Part shown: positions 5,779 to 6,435 of the stretch, piece by piece
How positions within the stretch are numbered: position 1 is the first letter of the stretch
Layout of the letters: every line of letters starts with the position of its first letter
DNA from: Fimbriimonadales bacterium
GTDB taxonomy: Bacteria > Armatimonadota > Fimbriimonadia > Fimbriimonadales > GBS-DC
DNA length: 6,435 nt
Direction: 5' to 3'
Assembly: GCA_026416655.1 (NCBI GenBank)
Contig: JAOAES010000053.1
Span: forward strand, 1 to 6,435
Position numbers and translations under genes: made by a program
The notes under the pieces: generated by a model
Told to the model about the DNA's origin: nothing
What the model saw: the letters and a program-made list of their open reading frames with translations, nothing else
The model's database searches: none

Positions 5779-6435
5779 TTATCGCCTGCGGGGTTGTGTG
5801 CGGGGCGCAGGGCGCGCAGGTTGCTTCGGGGGCGCGGCGGGCGTCTGCTCCTCCGCTAAGGTCTGCCGAAAGGTCGCCTGCACTTCCCATTCCGCCCACT
5901 CCTCCTCAGGCTCCCACTCGCGAACCGTCTGCGGGTCATACTCGGCGCGGAGCTTGAGCTTCTCATAGCCCGACGCCTGCACCAGCGAGCCGTCCGAGAG
6001 CGCGTAGTAGTAGTCAATCTCGCCCTTAATCGTGCCTTTGATGGTGCCGCGTGGGATGTTGCGGTCGCGCAGGCGCGAAATCTCAATCAGCAGGTCGTCC
6101 AGGCGGATGTTGATTTCCGTGTCGGTAATCTGCTTGACATGCAGCACGGGGCGTCCCTTGATCTCAGTCGCGCCTATCACGCGCACGGTGGCGGGGTAGG
6201 TGTAGACCGTCGCCTGCTCCAGCGAGAGTTTACCCCCGCGCGTGTCGATGAACGGCGTGGGGTAGCGCACCTGCCATTCGTCGCCTTCACGCACAGAGCC
6301 AGGCGGCAGCGGTGCGAAAGGTCCTGGCACTACGTTCAGCCCGATCAGTTGCAGGAAGTAGGAGGGAGGCAGCAGGAAATCCAGCCCGGGCGAGCGCGAC
6401 TCCTCACGCCGCTCCGTCTGGTTCTGCTCGCTGCG
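5779..6435 (-). CDS. Hypothetical protein, N-terminus beyond the window
   Basis: The frame runs from the right edge to TAA at 5779-5781, giving the last 218 residues of a protein I do not recognise. Near the edge is a hydrophobic stretch (SYFLQLIGLNVVPG, about residues 25-38 counted from the edge). A GDEW motif follows (56-59). The middle part (about 60-175) alternates charged and beta-branched residues in a beta-rich pattern, with a Gly-Thr-Ile-Lys-Gly repeat (GTIKGTIKGEI) and an LSDGSL turn. The C-terminal 25 residues or so are Pro/Arg/Gln-rich, ending PRRR, probably unstructured. The 'GDEW ... P' onset followed by long beta strands recalls secreted or lipid-anchored proteins of diderm bacteria, but the signal region is outside the window and no function can be assigned. 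The stop lies 3 bp from that of asd, convergently. Confidence 0.7.
   Translation of the reverse strand, partial: RSEQNQTERREESRSPGLDFLLPPSYFLQLIGLNVVPGPFAPLPPGSVREGDEWQVRYPTPFIDTRGGKLSLEQATVYTYPATVRVIGATEIKGRPVLHVKQITDTEINIRLDDLLIEISRLRDRNIPRGTIKGTIKGEIDYYYALSDGSLVQASGYEKLKLRAEYDPQTVREWEPEEEWAEWEVQATFRQTLAEEQTPAAPPKQPARPAPRTQPRRR

Noticed and set aside
5785..5820. CCTGCG/CGCAGG inverted repeat as terminator after asd
   Set aside because: The stem is only 6 bp with a 15-nt loop and no T-run, and it lies in the GC-rich tail of the convergent gene.

Overview
The window is a compact, moderately GC-rich bacterial segment (about 60% G+C by eye). Six protein genes fill almost all of it. An LptD-type outer-membrane barrel protein points to a two-membrane (diderm) cell. 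An EpsI-type exosortase partner points to a lineage that uses the exosortase sorting or exopolysaccharide system. Together with the repeat-rich left edge and the apparent mix of leadered and leaderless starts, this would fit a little-studied diderm phylum such as Armatimonadota. That placement is an inference from gene content; no marker gene here proves it.

Layout, left to right. Bases 1-181 are a tandem array of a 39-bp, hairpin-rich repeat, in frame with the gene that follows. Three plus-strand genes then form an apparent operon: an EpsI-family protein (209-868; its frame stays open to the left edge), a divergent ABC ATPase subunit (871-1758) and a Nudix hydrolase of the ADP-ribose pyrophosphatase type (1762-2307). 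This operon converges on a minus-strand pair, with 6 bp between stop codons. The pair is lptD-like (3274-4737), transcribed first, then a DprA/Smf-family gene (2314-3198). The DprA-family gene seems to have its own promoter overlapping the end of lptD. A 42-bp divergent spacer separates lptD from asd (4780-5775, plus strand), which looks leaderless. asd converges, with only 3 bp between stops, on an unrecognised minus-strand gene that runs off the right edge (5779-6435).

Functionally this is mostly housekeeping and envelope biology: cell-surface sorting or polysaccharide (EpsI), outer-membrane lipid transport (LptD-like), aspartate-family amino-acid and diaminopimelate synthesis (Asd), nucleotide-sugar clean-up (Nudix) and DNA processing (DprA-like). 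I see no phage, insertion sequence, CRISPR, tRNA or rRNA. No intact new multi-gene system is evident. The points most worth a second look are the structured in-frame repeat array at the EpsI N-terminus, the ABC ATPase with altered catalytic residues, the atypical short DprA with a possible clamp-binding tail, the short LptD with a predicted single inter-domain disulfide, and the shared GGTACAAT promoter box, which makes asd look leaderless.
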